DNA of 64,000 bases from the NCBI RefSeq assembly GCF_036271055.1, contig NZ_DATBBJ010000043.1, positions 1 to 64,000 of the forward strand, written 5' to 3'. Positions 26,048 to 33,715 of the stretch are shown one piece after another (the first letter of the stretch is position 1; every line of letters starts with the position of its first letter). Both the position numbers and the translations under genes were made by a program. The stretch comes from Scandinavium sp036271055 (lineage in GTDB: Bacteria; Pseudomonadota; Gammaproteobacteria; Enterobacterales; Enterobacteriaceae). The notes below the pieces were generated by a model. The model saw only the letters and a program-made list of their open reading frames with translations, was not told the origin of the DNA and made no database searches.

Positions 26048-27391
26048 ATGATTACCCTTGAATTTGTTGTCATTATTTTATGCCTGCTGGCGGGGACCCG
26101 ATTTGGTGGAATGGGTCTCGGGCTTATCAGTGGGATTGGCTTATTTATTCTGACGTTTGTGTTCGGGCTTGAACCCGGCAAACCGCCAGTAGACGTGATG
26201 CTGACTATCCTTGCGGTGATCGGCTGTGCGGCGACGCTGCAAACTGCGGGCGGGCTGAATGTGATGATGCAGTGCGCCGAAAAACTGCTGCGTAAACATC
26301 CACAACACATCACGCTGCTGGCCCCGTTCACCACATGGATGCTGACGTTTCTGTGCGGCACGGGGCATGTGGTCTACACCATGTTTCCGATCATCGCCGA
26401 CATCGCACTGAAAAAAGGGATTCGTCCGGAGCGCCCGATGGCAGTAGCGTCAATTGCCTCGCAGATGGCGATCACCGCCTCGCCGGTTTCGGTCGCCGTG
26501 GTGTCGCTGGTGTCCATTCTCGGGGCGCAACACGGCATCGGTCACGCATGGAGCATTCTCGAAATTTTAGCGGTGTCCGTGCCAGCTTCGCTGTTTGGCG
26601 TGGCGATTGCTGCGCTGTGGAGTTTGCGGCGGGGAAAAGATCTGGCTGAGGACCCGGAATTTCAGGCCAAACTCAAAGATCCAAAACAGCGGGAATTTAT
26701 CTACGGCAGCACGGAGACGCTGCTCAATCAGCGGTTTAATCGTGAGGCGTACTGGTCAACGTGGATCTTTTTTGCCGGCATTGTGGTGGTGGTTATGCTC
26801 GGCGCACTGCCGGAACTGCGCCCTGCTTTCGAGGTAAAAGGTAAACTCGCACCGTTGTCGATGAATCTGGTGATTCAGATGATGATGTTGATTGCCGGGG
26901 CCGTGATGCTGGTCGTCTGCAAAGTAAACGCCGCTGCCATTTCCAGCGGAGCGGTGTTTAAAGCCGGGATGGTGGCGATTTTCTCGGTGTTCGGCGTGGC
27001 ATGGATGAGCGACACCTTTTTCCAGGCGCATCTGCCTGAACTCAAAATGGCGCTGGAAGGCGTGGTGAAGAGTCATCCGTGGACTTACGCGATTGTGCTG
27101 TTTTTGGTGTCGAAACTGGTGAACAGCCAGGCGGCTGCGCTGACCGCCGTTGCCCCAATGGGGTTGATGCTGGGAGTTGAACCCAAAATGCTGATTGCTT
27201 TCTTCCCGGCGGCCTACGGGTATTTCGTGTTACCTACATACCCGAGCGATTTGGCCTGCATTGGTTTTGACCGCTCCGGCACTACGCGCATCGGCAAATT
27301 CATCATCAACCACAGCTTTATTCTGCCGGGTCTGATCGCGGTGAGTTGCGCTTGTGTCGCAAGTTATCTGTTGGTTGAAGCGTTGTATTGA
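26048..27391 (+). CDS. Anaerobic C4-dicarboxylate transporter, DcuA/DcuB family
   Basis: 447-residue inner-membrane protein with about 10-12 hydrophobic segments. It matches the DcuA/DcuB family in PGKPPVDVMLTI, FLCGTGHVVYT, ASQMAITASPVSVAVVSLV and a conserved C-terminal FVLPTYPSDLACIGFDRSGTT. Such proteins exchange fumarate, malate or aspartate for succinate during anaerobic growth. It resembles E. coli DcuB most, but divergence is clear and it does not sit by dcuSR or fumB, so it is probably an extra paralogue. It lies between ftnB and yecJ. No sure FNR box upstream. Confidence 0.88.
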   Translation: MITLEFVVIILCLLAGTRFGGMGLGLISGIGLFILTFVFGLEPGKPPVDVMLTILAVIGCAATLQTAGGLNVMMQCAEKLLRKHPQHITLLAPFTTWMLTFLCGTGHVVYTMFPIIADIALKKGIRPERPMAVASIASQMAITASPVSVAVVSLVSILGAQHGIGHAWSILEILAVSVPASLFGVAIAALWSLRRGKDLAEDPEFQAKLKDPKQREFIYGSTETLLNQRFNREAYWSTWIFFAGIVVVVMLGALPELRPAFEVKGKLAPLSMNLVIQMMMLIAGAVMLVVCKVNAAAISSGAVFKAGMVAIFSVFGVAWMSDTFFQAHLPELKMALEGVVKSHPWTYAIVLFLVSKLVNSQAAALTAVAPMGLMLGVEPKMLIAFFPAAYGYFVLPTYPSDLACIGFDRSGTTRIGKFIINHSFILPGLIAVSCACVASYLLVEALY

Positions 27392-27401
27392 GAAACCCAT
27401 T

Positions 27402-27437
27402 GCCCGGCGGCGCTCCGCTTGCGCGGGCCTGCCGGGC
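27402..27437. repeat. REP-like palindrome / terminator between the Dcu gene and yecJ
   Basis: GCCCGGC (27402-27408) pairs with GCCGGGC (27431-27437); the inner part GGCGCTCCGCTTGCGCGGGCCT has the layout of Enterobacter-Klebsiella type REP units. TTTTC follows on the plus strand. It lies between convergent genes and probably terminates both. Confidence 0.65.
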
Positions 27438-27443
27438 TTTTCA

Positions 27444-27698
27444 TTAATGGGTACTGCTTTCCTGCGGCGTGAACTTGAGTTCAATCAGGGCTATGGCCTT
27501 CTGGATCGCGCGTTGGGTGACCGGGTCGGCCCCCGCAGGGCCTGCGCTGAAATCAATCGCACGCAGTTGGTTAGCCATTTTTTCACGGACTTCAACCGGG
27601 GCGATAACATCAATAACGTCGAGAATTTGTTTGATGACCAACTGGCAAGCGACAACATCGGAAACCAGTTCATCATTGGCGGTCAGGTTCTGGGACAT
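27444..27698 (-). CDS. yecJ: YecJ (DUF2766) small conserved protein
   Basis: 84 residues, almost colinear with E. coli YecJ (83 residues): ELVSDVVACQLVIKQILDV and IQKAIALIELKFTPQ are shared. Function unknown; predicted cytoplasmic and helical. It lies in the same ftnB-yecJ-yecR-ftnA order as in E. coli, with accessory genes inserted on both sides. AGGAG precedes the start. Confidence 0.93.
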   Translation of the reverse strand: MSQNLTANDELVSDVVACQLVIKQILDVIDVIAPVEVREKMANQLRAIDFSAGPAGADPVTQRAIQKAIALIELKFTPQESSTH

Positions 27699-27884
27699 GC
27701 TTTACTCCTCTTTTTCAGAGCGCCATAGTAACCCGATTTTTCGGGCCAGAAATCAAAAACCTGCTGAAGCCAACATTTTCTTGCGCTATGGTCATCTGAA
27801 ATAACAATCCTGGGCATGCGCCCATCGTGACGCTGCGCGTGTAGGCGTACAGTGTGCGGTTCATTTCAAAATGGCAACGTTATC

Positions 27885-29306
27885 ATGAGTGAAAATATCT
27901 CCGAAAAGGAGAGCCGGGGTTTGTCGCCCGCCGCCTTGTTGGTGGCAGGAGCTTTCTTTATGGAGTTTCTCGACGGCACGGTGATCGCCACCGCATTGCC
28001 GGATATGGCGAAAAGTTTTGGCGTGGAAGCTGTCGCCCTTAATATCGGCATCAGCGCCTATCTCATTACGCTTGCGGTGCTGATCCCCGCCAGCGGCTGG
28101 ATTGCCGATCGCTTCGGCGCGCGTAAAGTCTTCACCCTCGCATTATTCATTTTCACGCTGGCCTCGGTATTTTGCGGACTGGCAACCAGCGTAGACAGCT
28201 TTGTCGCAATGCGCATTTTGCAGGGCGTGGGTGGCGCGTTGATGGTGCCGGTCGGGCGGTTAGCCGTTTTGCGTACTACGCCGAAGCACCAGTTGATTAC
28301 CGCCATCGCTACCCTCACCTGGCCCGCGCTGGTCGCCCCCATTATCGGGCCGCCACTCGGCGGTTTCATTACCAGTTTTGCTAACTGGCGCTGGATATTC
28401 TTCATCAATGTTCCGCTCGGGTTGATAGCTATTGCGCTGGCACTGCGTATTATTCCGGACATTCGCGACGATGAACGCCGCCCGTTTGATCTGCCCGGTT
28501 TTCTCGCGACAGCCATCGCGATGGTAAGTCTGGTTTATGCGATGGAAGCTTTTGGGGCCGAACAGGGCAAAGGCTGGCTCCCTTTTGCGTTGCTGGCTGT
28601 GGGCGCGGCGACGTTCCTGTTTGCACTGCGTCATTTCAATCGAGTGGCCTGGCCGATGATCCGCCTGGATGCATTACAGGTGCCGACATTCAGAGTCACG
28701 ATGTACGGCGGCTCTCTGTTTCGCGCGTCTATAAGCGCCGTGCCGTTTCTGCTGCCGCTGCTGTTTCAGGTGGGTTTTGGCATGGATCCGTTTCACGCCG
28801 GGTTACTGGTGCTGGCGGTCTTCGTCGGCAATTTGACGATTAAACCCGCCACTACGCCGCTCATCCGCTGGCTCGGTTTTCGCAAATTGTTGCTGGTGAA
28901 CGGCGCGCTAAACGTGCTGGCACTGTTGGCATGCGCTTTCCTTACGCCGCAAACGCCGCTGTGGTTGACGCTGCTGATCCTGTATCTCGGCGGCGTGTTC
29001 CGTTCGGTGCAGTTTACCGGCGTGAGTACGCTGGCGTTCGCCGATGTCCCGCCACCACAAATGAGCTACGCGAATACGCTCTTCAGTACCGCGACACAAT
29101 TAGCGGTCGGGCTTGGCATAACGCTGGGCGCGATTGGTATTCGTCTGGGAGAAAAACTCAGCGACTGGCTGCAACTCACCGCCGTTCCCGGCGTCAGTTT
29201 CCGACTGGCATTTGTGTTTATCGCGCTGATTTGTTTGATCGGAATGATTGATACATTCCAGTTGACGAGAGAGGCGGGAAGTTCGGTGTCGAAACGTAAG
29301 AAGTAG
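27885..29306 (+). CDS. MFS transporter, DHA2 (drug:H+ antiporter) family
   Basis: 473 residues starting MSENISEKES, an HsrA/EmrB-like exporter of the DHA2 family. It has many hydrophobic segments, the family motif FLDGTVIATALPDMA in the first helix, motif A (GWIADRFGARKVF) in loop 2-3, and GPPLGGFIT in helix 5 (motif C). The ATG at 27885 has no good ribosome binding site; an upstream in-frame ATG at 27852 is less likely. Substrate unknown. It lies between yecJ and the RpiB-like gene and is absent from this place in E. coli K-12. Confidence 0.87.
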   Translation: MSENISEKESRGLSPAALLVAGAFFMEFLDGTVIATALPDMAKSFGVEAVALNIGISAYLITLAVLIPASGWIADRFGARKVFTLALFIFTLASVFCGLATSVDSFVAMRILQGVGGALMVPVGRLAVLRTTPKHQLITAIATLTWPALVAPIIGPPLGGFITSFANWRWIFFINVPLGLIAIALALRIIPDIRDDERRPFDLPGFLATAIAMVSLVYAMEAFGAEQGKGWLPFALLAVGAATFLFALRHFNRVAWPMIRLDALQVPTFRVTMYGGSLFRASISAVPFLLPLLFQVGFGMDPFHAGLLVLAVFVGNLTIKPATTPLIRWLGFRKLLLVNGALNVLALLACAFLTPQTPLWLTLLILYLGGVFRSVQFTGVSTLAFADVPPPQMSYANTLFSTATQLAVGLGITLGAIGIRLGEKLSDWLQLTAVPGVSFRLAFVFIALICLIGMIDTFQLTREAGSSVSKRKK

Positions 29307-29309
29307 ACT

Positions 29310-29332
29310 TCCGGCGGCGCAGTGCCGCCGGA
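29310..29332. terminator. Hairpin between the MFS and RpiB-like genes
   Basis: TCCGGCGGC and GCCGCCGGA form a perfect nine-pair stem around GCAGT between two convergent genes. There is no clear U-tract, so it may be a REP-like unit or a partial bidirectional terminator. Confidence 0.6.
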
Positions 29333-29342
29333 CATGAAAGCG

Positions 29343-29981
29343 TTACGCCAACACCTGGCGTACAAACGCTTCAATCTCTTTATCCTGGCAGTTCTCGAAG
29401 AAGCACTGCTGGAAGCGCTGGCCGGAAACAGCCGTTTTCACCAATTCCGGATCGATGGCGCGTAAAGTATCGAGATAATTTTCCTTCACCACAGCGGCTT
29501 TCACCTGGTTCAGAATGCCCGCGTTGCGAACCTGCGGCTCTTTACGCTCCGGCGGATAGCCTTCACCGTTGCGACCCGTAAACGCTTTTTCAAAGATGAA
29601 GCGCACGTTCAGCTCCGCGCCCCAGCCAAAGCCTTTGGCGAACGGCAGCGACAACGCATTCCCGTTGTTGATCTGCGCAAACAGGAAGGCATCTGCCGGG
29701 TCGATGCAATAACCGCAAACCACGCCCGGGTGGATATTCAGCGACATCAATGCGCCCTGCCCGGTGCCACAGCCGGTGACCACGAAATCAACCGCTTTGG
29801 CGTTAAGCAGAATGCTGGCCATGATCCCCAGATGGATATAAGTCAGGTGGTGATCCTGTTCATCGCTCATGCCGACGTTGTAGACCGGGAAGCCTTTTTC
29901 ATCAGCGACACCTTTAAGCTCACGATGGATCACCGCATTTTTAGCGGCCTGGCTGTTTTCCATCATCAGTGCAATTTTCAT
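29343..29981 (-). CDS. RpiB/LacA/LacB family sugar-phosphate isomerase
   Basis: The ATG at 29981, with AGGAG upstream, gives 212 residues starting MKIALMMENSQAAKN. The central VDFVVTGCGTGQGALMSLN segment is the phosphate-binding and active-site loop of the RpiB/LacAB family, with the catalytic-type cysteine in TGCGTGQG. The protein is longer than RpiB (149), with an added C-terminal third that includes GYPPER. The sugar substrate is unknown. It is a single gene convergent with the MFS gene, and a strong operator-like inverted repeat lies 90 bp upstream of its start. Confidence 0.85.
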   Translation of the reverse strand: MKIALMMENSQAAKNAVIHRELKGVADEKGFPVYNVGMSDEQDHHLTYIHLGIMASILLNAKAVDFVVTGCGTGQGALMSLNIHPGVVCGYCIDPADAFLFAQINNGNALSLPFAKGFGWGAELNVRFIFEKAFTGRNGEGYPPERKEPQVRNAGILNQVKAAVVKENYLDTLRAIDPELVKTAVSGQRFQQCFFENCQDKEIEAFVRQVLA

Positions 29982-30070
29982 TCTTTCTTCTCCTGAAATC
30001 CGCGCGGAACGCTCCGCAGTGAACAGACGTGATGGCTTAACCTTAACGCGCATCAAACACACATTCAAAT

Positions 30071-30093
30071 TTAATGAAATATTGTTTCATTAA
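30071..30093. promoter_or_regulatory. Operator-like inverted repeat upstream of the RpiB-like gene
   Basis: TTAATGAAA and TTTCATTAA form perfect nine-base arms around TATTG. It lies in the divergent gap between the RpiB-like isomerase (minus) and the HD-GYP gene (plus). The core TGAAA-N5-TTTCA resembles sites bound by RpiR-family regulators, which often control sugar-phosphate genes; no such regulator is encoded in the window. Confidence 0.5.
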
Positions 30094-30230
30094 TTACCGG
30101 CAACTTCACAGTTTTTTAGATTCATCGTCATAGTGCATGCTTATTCACAAAATCAATAAATCTCTATCCGGGATCCCGGCAGTTAGTTAGACTGAAAACA
30201 AACGACACTATAAAAATCAGGAACCTCCTT

Positions 30231-32402
30231 GTGCGCTCCTTGCTAACAATGTCGCTCACTTTGCTCTGGGTAACCCTCCTCTCACACGCTTGCTTGCTGC
30301 GAGCTGCGCCTTTGAATTCCACACGCACCGAGGCCAGGGTTCCGGTCTGGCTCTTTGATGCAGATAACTTTGAATTCTGGCGCGATGCGCAGGGAAAGTA
30401 TCAAGGCTATTACCCGGTACTCATTCAGGAAATAAATAAGCGCTTTGGTTATCAGCTGGAATTAAAGCCTATTGGCGGGGAAGAAATTGGTAAACGTTTC
30501 AATAGCGACAGTTTCGGCCTGTATGCAGGCGTGGTCCGCACCGAAGAACGCTCACGCAGCAAAATTCTTTCCGCTCGCCTGTTCGATAACGAAGTCCTCG
30601 CGGCAAGCCTGAGTCGTACAGCCGTCCTTCCGGAAGATCTCAACGACACGCGGGTGATTTTTCGTCGCGATGATGCCACGCAAAATCAGGTTCTCCAGCG
30701 TTACCCTTATCTTCATTTCCGGCAGTTGATTCTGGTGAACAGCAGCACCGAGGCATTTGCCCTGCTGCGTGAACGTAAAGCCGATTTCTACATCAATGAT
30801 GATTCAGAGATGGACGACACGCTGCACTACTACACATTGTCGCGTCCGTTTTCTGATTTACGCCTGCCGTGCGTGATGGGCTTTAGCCCGGAAGTCAGAG
30901 GGATGCGCGATAACATTAATCAGTTGATTACCGAATGGCAGCAAAACGGCAAACTCAAAGCGCTGGAAAACCAGAGCAAACGCAACTATCTGGTCAGCCG
31001 TATTCAGATAACGCCCGATGAAGCCGCCTGGATGCGCAATAATCGCCTGACTATTTGGCTGCCGAAAAACGAGAACTTTGCCCCGCTGCTTTGGCAAGAT
31101 ACGCACGGCTACCACGGCACCGCGATGGATATGATCAGCGACATGCGCGACCTGCTGCATATAAACGTCGATGTAAAATATACCGACAATTACGTTGCAC
31201 GCCTGCGCGAAGAAGCCTGGCTGGTGCGGATGGTGAATATTGTTGAAAGCCGTGATGATTCCCAGGTAGAAGGGATGATTGGCCCGGCGCTCTCCTGGCA
31301 TAACGCCTATTACAACCGTGTCGAACAGCCGTTTTTGTGGGATGAAGATCAGGTTCGCTATAAGCGCGTGGGGGTGATCAGCGGTTCGTTTTCTGCATTG
31401 TATCTGCAACAGCGTTTTGGCAAGGACGTTTCTCTGTTTCCCGCCACCTCGATTGAAGATCTCGTCAACGCCATCGAACAACATAAAATTGATTTTATCC
31501 TCGGGGATTTAAGCTCGCTCGAAGGTTCGCTGCGCGGTAACGATCTTTTCCGTGGCGTGCTGAAAGTTGCGGGCCTGACGCGTTCGGATTATCGCATTGT
31601 CTCGTGGGTCGATAACTCGCACCCCATGCACCCACTGCTGACGCAAATCCATCGCATCTCAAGCTATCGCACACAGATGGAGCGCCAGCCCGACACCTCG
31701 CTGTTCCCGGACTTCAGCAAAAATACCTTCAAAATTATCAGTATCGTGTTGTTCATTTCCGTGCTGTTTAGCCTGTGTCTGCTTGGTTTGATGTGGCGGC
31801 AGATGAAACAGAGCCGGGCCGTGAACCGCAGCATTGTGGAAGCGATGGAAAAAGTGAACCGTGCTCATGACGATGAAACCGGCAGCCATATTCGCCGTGT
31901 GTCTGCTTATTGCGGCCTGCTGGCGCGTGAAATCGGCTTGCCACGAAAAATGGTGCAGGATATCGAGCGTTTTGCTTCGTTGCATGACGTTGGGAAAATT
32001 GCCGTGCCCGAGCGGATATTGCGCAAGCAAGGCGCGCTGACCGAAGAAGAATTTAATGAAATGAAACTGCATACGCTCAAAGGCTGGCGCATTATCCAGG
32101 GCCTTAGCCTTGGGCCAGTAGCTGAAAATATCATTCATTATCATCACGAAAAGTGGGATGGCAATGGCTACCCCGAAGGGCTATGCGGCGAACAAATCCC
32201 CATTGAGGCCCGCATTCTGGCTCTGGCGGATGTCTATGACGCCCTGAGGCAAAAACGCATTTATAAGCCCGGCTACACCCACGAACACGCCTGTTCACTA
32301 ATTATCGCTGGCGCCGGACGCCATTTTGACCCGGAGCTGATCAACCGCTTCCGCCAGCTACACACAAAATTCCAGACGATTTATGACAGTCAGGCCGACT
32401 GA
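30231..32402 (+). CDS. Membrane HD-GYP domain protein with periplasmic solute-binding-like sensor
   Basis: Predicted c-di-GMP phosphodiesterase with an extracytoplasmic sensor. 723 residues from GTG 30231 (AGGA eight bases upstream; ATG 30249 is an alternative). Order: signal or first membrane segment (1-25), two periplasmic SBP_bac_3-like segments (about 35-260 and 280-500), one transmembrane helix (about 505-528), HD-GYP domain (about 545-715). The HD motif is H585-D586 (LHDVGKIAVPE), followed by H638-H639 and the signature DGNGYP (643-648). All key residues are present, so activity is likely. E. coli K-12 lacks HD-GYP proteins. Lower c-di-GMP would favour motility, fitting the surrounding flagellar genes. 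Confidence 0.9.
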   Translation: MRSLLTMSLTLLWVTLLSHACLLRAAPLNSTRTEARVPVWLFDADNFEFWRDAQGKYQGYYPVLIQEINKRFGYQLELKPIGGEEIGKRFNSDSFGLYAGVVRTEERSRSKILSARLFDNEVLAASLSRTAVLPEDLNDTRVIFRRDDATQNQVLQRYPYLHFRQLILVNSSTEAFALLRERKADFYINDDSEMDDTLHYYTLSRPFSDLRLPCVMGFSPEVRGMRDNINQLITEWQQNGKLKALENQSKRNYLVSRIQITPDEAAWMRNNRLTIWLPKNENFAPLLWQDTHGYHGTAMDMISDMRDLLHINVDVKYTDNYVARLREEAWLVRMVNIVESRDDSQVEGMIGPALSWHNAYYNRVEQPFLWDEDQVRYKRVGVISGSFSALYLQQRFGKDVSLFPATSIEDLVNAIEQHKIDFILGDLSSLEGSLRGNDLFRGVLKVAGLTRSDYRIVSWVDNSHPMHPLLTQIHRISSYRTQMERQPDTSLFPDFSKNTFKIISIVLFISVLFSLCLLGLMWRQMKQSRAVNRSIVEAMEKVNRAHDDETGSHIRRVSAYCGLLAREIGLPRKMVQDIERFASLHDVGKIAVPERILRKQGALTEEEFNEMKLHTLKGWRIIQGLSLGPVAENIIHYHHEKWDGNGYPEGLCGEQIPIEARILALADVYDALRQKRIYKPGYTHEHACSLIIAGAGRHFDPELINRFRQLHTKFQTIYDSQAD

Positions 32403-32508
32403 CATCGGCGGTGGTGGAAACTAAAGGCGATTGTGTTGGCTATTCAGGGCATTGGCTGCGCGCGTGGGCGTTAAGATGGCAGGATCGGATATTCACGCAG
32501 AGTGGGCC

Positions 32509-32847
32509 ATGAACAAATTGATCACCGTCGTTGTCGCGACGATAGCGCTTTCTGCCTGTACGGTTCACCGTCAGGCCAACGTTACGGATGCCGATGCCAC
32601 CAGCGGCATCGTGCGTCTTACCTACGGTCAGGCCATGTTGCAATCGGCTACGACTGACGATTACGTCGCCAACGGCACGGCCACCAAACAGTGCCAGCAA
32701 ATGGGGTATGCAACCGCCGTGCCCTACGGTCAGCCCGTCACCACCTGTACCGTCACCAGCGGTTCGCTGTGCATGAATCAAAGCGTCACTATCCAGTATC
32801 AATGCCGTGGCATTGCCATCAATGCGGCACCGGTCACACATTATTGA
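32509..32847 (+). CDS. yecR: YecR-like lipoprotein
   Basis: 112 residues from ATG 32509: signal peptide ending in the lipobox LSAC with C17 as the lipidated residue, then a small periplasmic domain with four more cysteines (KQCQQMGY, TTCTV, SLCMN, QYQCR). It resembles E. coli YecR (107 residues) in this pattern and in position just before ftnA. E. coli yecR is an FlhDC target of unknown function. No sigma-28 motif found upstream. An earlier in-frame start at 32431 is not preferred because it would hide the lipobox. Confidence 0.85.
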   Translation: MNKLITVVVATIALSACTVHRQANVTDADATSGIVRLTYGQAMLQSATTDDYVANGTATKQCQQMGYATAVPYGQPVTTCTVTSGSLCMNQSVTIQYQCRGIAINAAPVTHY

Positions 32848-32856
32848 TATTTTCTG

Positions 32857-32880
32857 CTGCCGGATAAATAAATCCGGCAG
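32857..32880 (+). terminator. Terminator after yecR
   Basis: CTGCCGGA and TCCGGCAG form an eight-pair stem around an A-rich loop of eight, followed by TAATTAT. It starts 10 bp after the yecR stop. Confidence 0.7.
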
Positions 32881-33042
32881 TAATTATAACTATTCGCATT
32901 TCATTATTTAATAGCCGCAATGCGTTTTATTCCCATTAGCATTTAACAAAATTTATTTTTTATTTTACCTTTTGCAAATAAGTTAATTACAAATTAGACT
33001 TTCGTCGTAATTCCCCTGAGCCTATTTATGACGGAGCATCCC

Positions 33043-33540
33043 ATGCTGAAAACGGAAATGATCGACAAACTGAATGAGCAAATGAACCTGGAACTCTATT
33101 CCTCTCTGCTTTATCAGCAGATGAGCGCATGGTGCAGCTATCACAGCTTTGAAGGTGCCGCCGCGTTTTTGCGTCGCCACGCTCAGGAAGAAATGACCCA
33201 CATGCAGCGCCTGTTCGATTACCTGACCGATACCGGCAGCCTGCCACGTATTTCGACCATCGAATCACCGTTTGCTGAATATGCTTCACTGGATGAACTG
33301 TTCCGTTCGACTTACGAACACGAACAATTGATCACCCAGAAAATTAACGAACTGGCTCATGCCGCCATGAGCAATCAGGATTATCCAACCTTTAATTTCC
33401 TGCAATGGTACGTTGCTGAGCAGCACGAAGAAGAGAAACTGTTTAAATCGGTTCTCGATAAATTGTCGCTGGTCGGTAAAAGCGGTGAAGGCCTGTACTT
33501 TATCGATAAAGAACTGGCTACCCTCGACGCACAAAATTAA
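33043..33540 (+). CDS. ftnA: Ferritin FtnA
   Basis: Main iron-storage ferritin, a 24-mer that oxidises and stores iron. The ATG at 33043 with GGAG upstream gives 165 residues, the E. coli length. Ferroxidase residues E17, E49, E50, H53 and the later WYVAEQHEEE segment are all present, unlike FtnB in this window. The upstream 190 bp is very AT-rich with weak Fur-like repeats near 32888-32910; Fur and H-NS control ftnA in E. coli. Confidence 0.97.
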   Translation: MLKTEMIDKLNEQMNLELYSSLLYQQMSAWCSYHSFEGAAAFLRRHAQEEMTHMQRLFDYLTDTGSLPRISTIESPFAEYASLDELFRSTYEHEQLITQKINELAHAAMSNQDYPTFNFLQWYVAEQHEEEKLFKSVLDKLSLVGKSGEGLYFIDKELATLDAQN

Positions 33541-33549
33541 TTTCAAGCT

Positions 33550-33576
33550 GGCAGCGGCAACCGCTGCCACGCTTTT
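33550..33576 (+). terminator. Terminator after ftnA
   Basis: GGCAGCGG and CCGCTGCC pair around CAA, followed by ACGCTTTT. It lies 10 bp after the ftnA stop. yecH, which stands between ftnA and tyrP in E. coli, is not present in the following 140 bases. Confidence 0.75.
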
Positions 33577-33606
33577 CAGACCATCCTTTCGCAGCCCGCC
33601 CGATAA

Positions 33607-33670
33607 CGTAAATCTCTCGTTACACCCACTGTAATTCAGATTTGACGAACTGCAGGTTTTCCCCTACCCT
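33607..33670 (+). promoter_or_regulatory. tyrP promoter with two TyrR boxes
   Basis: Strong box CGTAAA-TCTCTC-GTTACA (33607-33624; consensus TGTAAA-N6-TTTACA, 10 of 12) and weaker box TGTAAT-TCAGAT-TTGACG (33630-33647), 23 bp centre to centre. The second overlaps a -35 TTGACG (33642-33647), which is 17 bp from a -10 TACCCT (33665-33670). This copies the E. coli tyrP layout, in which TyrR represses with tyrosine and activates with phenylalanine. Confidence 0.8.
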
Positions 33671-33715
33671 GCGCGGCATTATTTATCGTCTCCATCCTGG
33701 AAAGCAGAGGAAAGC

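Noticed and set aside
30168..30179. 12-bp palindrome CCGGGATCCCGG upstream of the HD-GYP gene
   Set aside because: A short perfect palindrome without further symmetry or a second copy; likely chance, although it could form a small hairpin.
33588..33606. Sigma-28-like CCCGATAA before tyrP
   Set aside because: No matching -35 at 11 bases, and tyrP has its own TyrR-type promoter.
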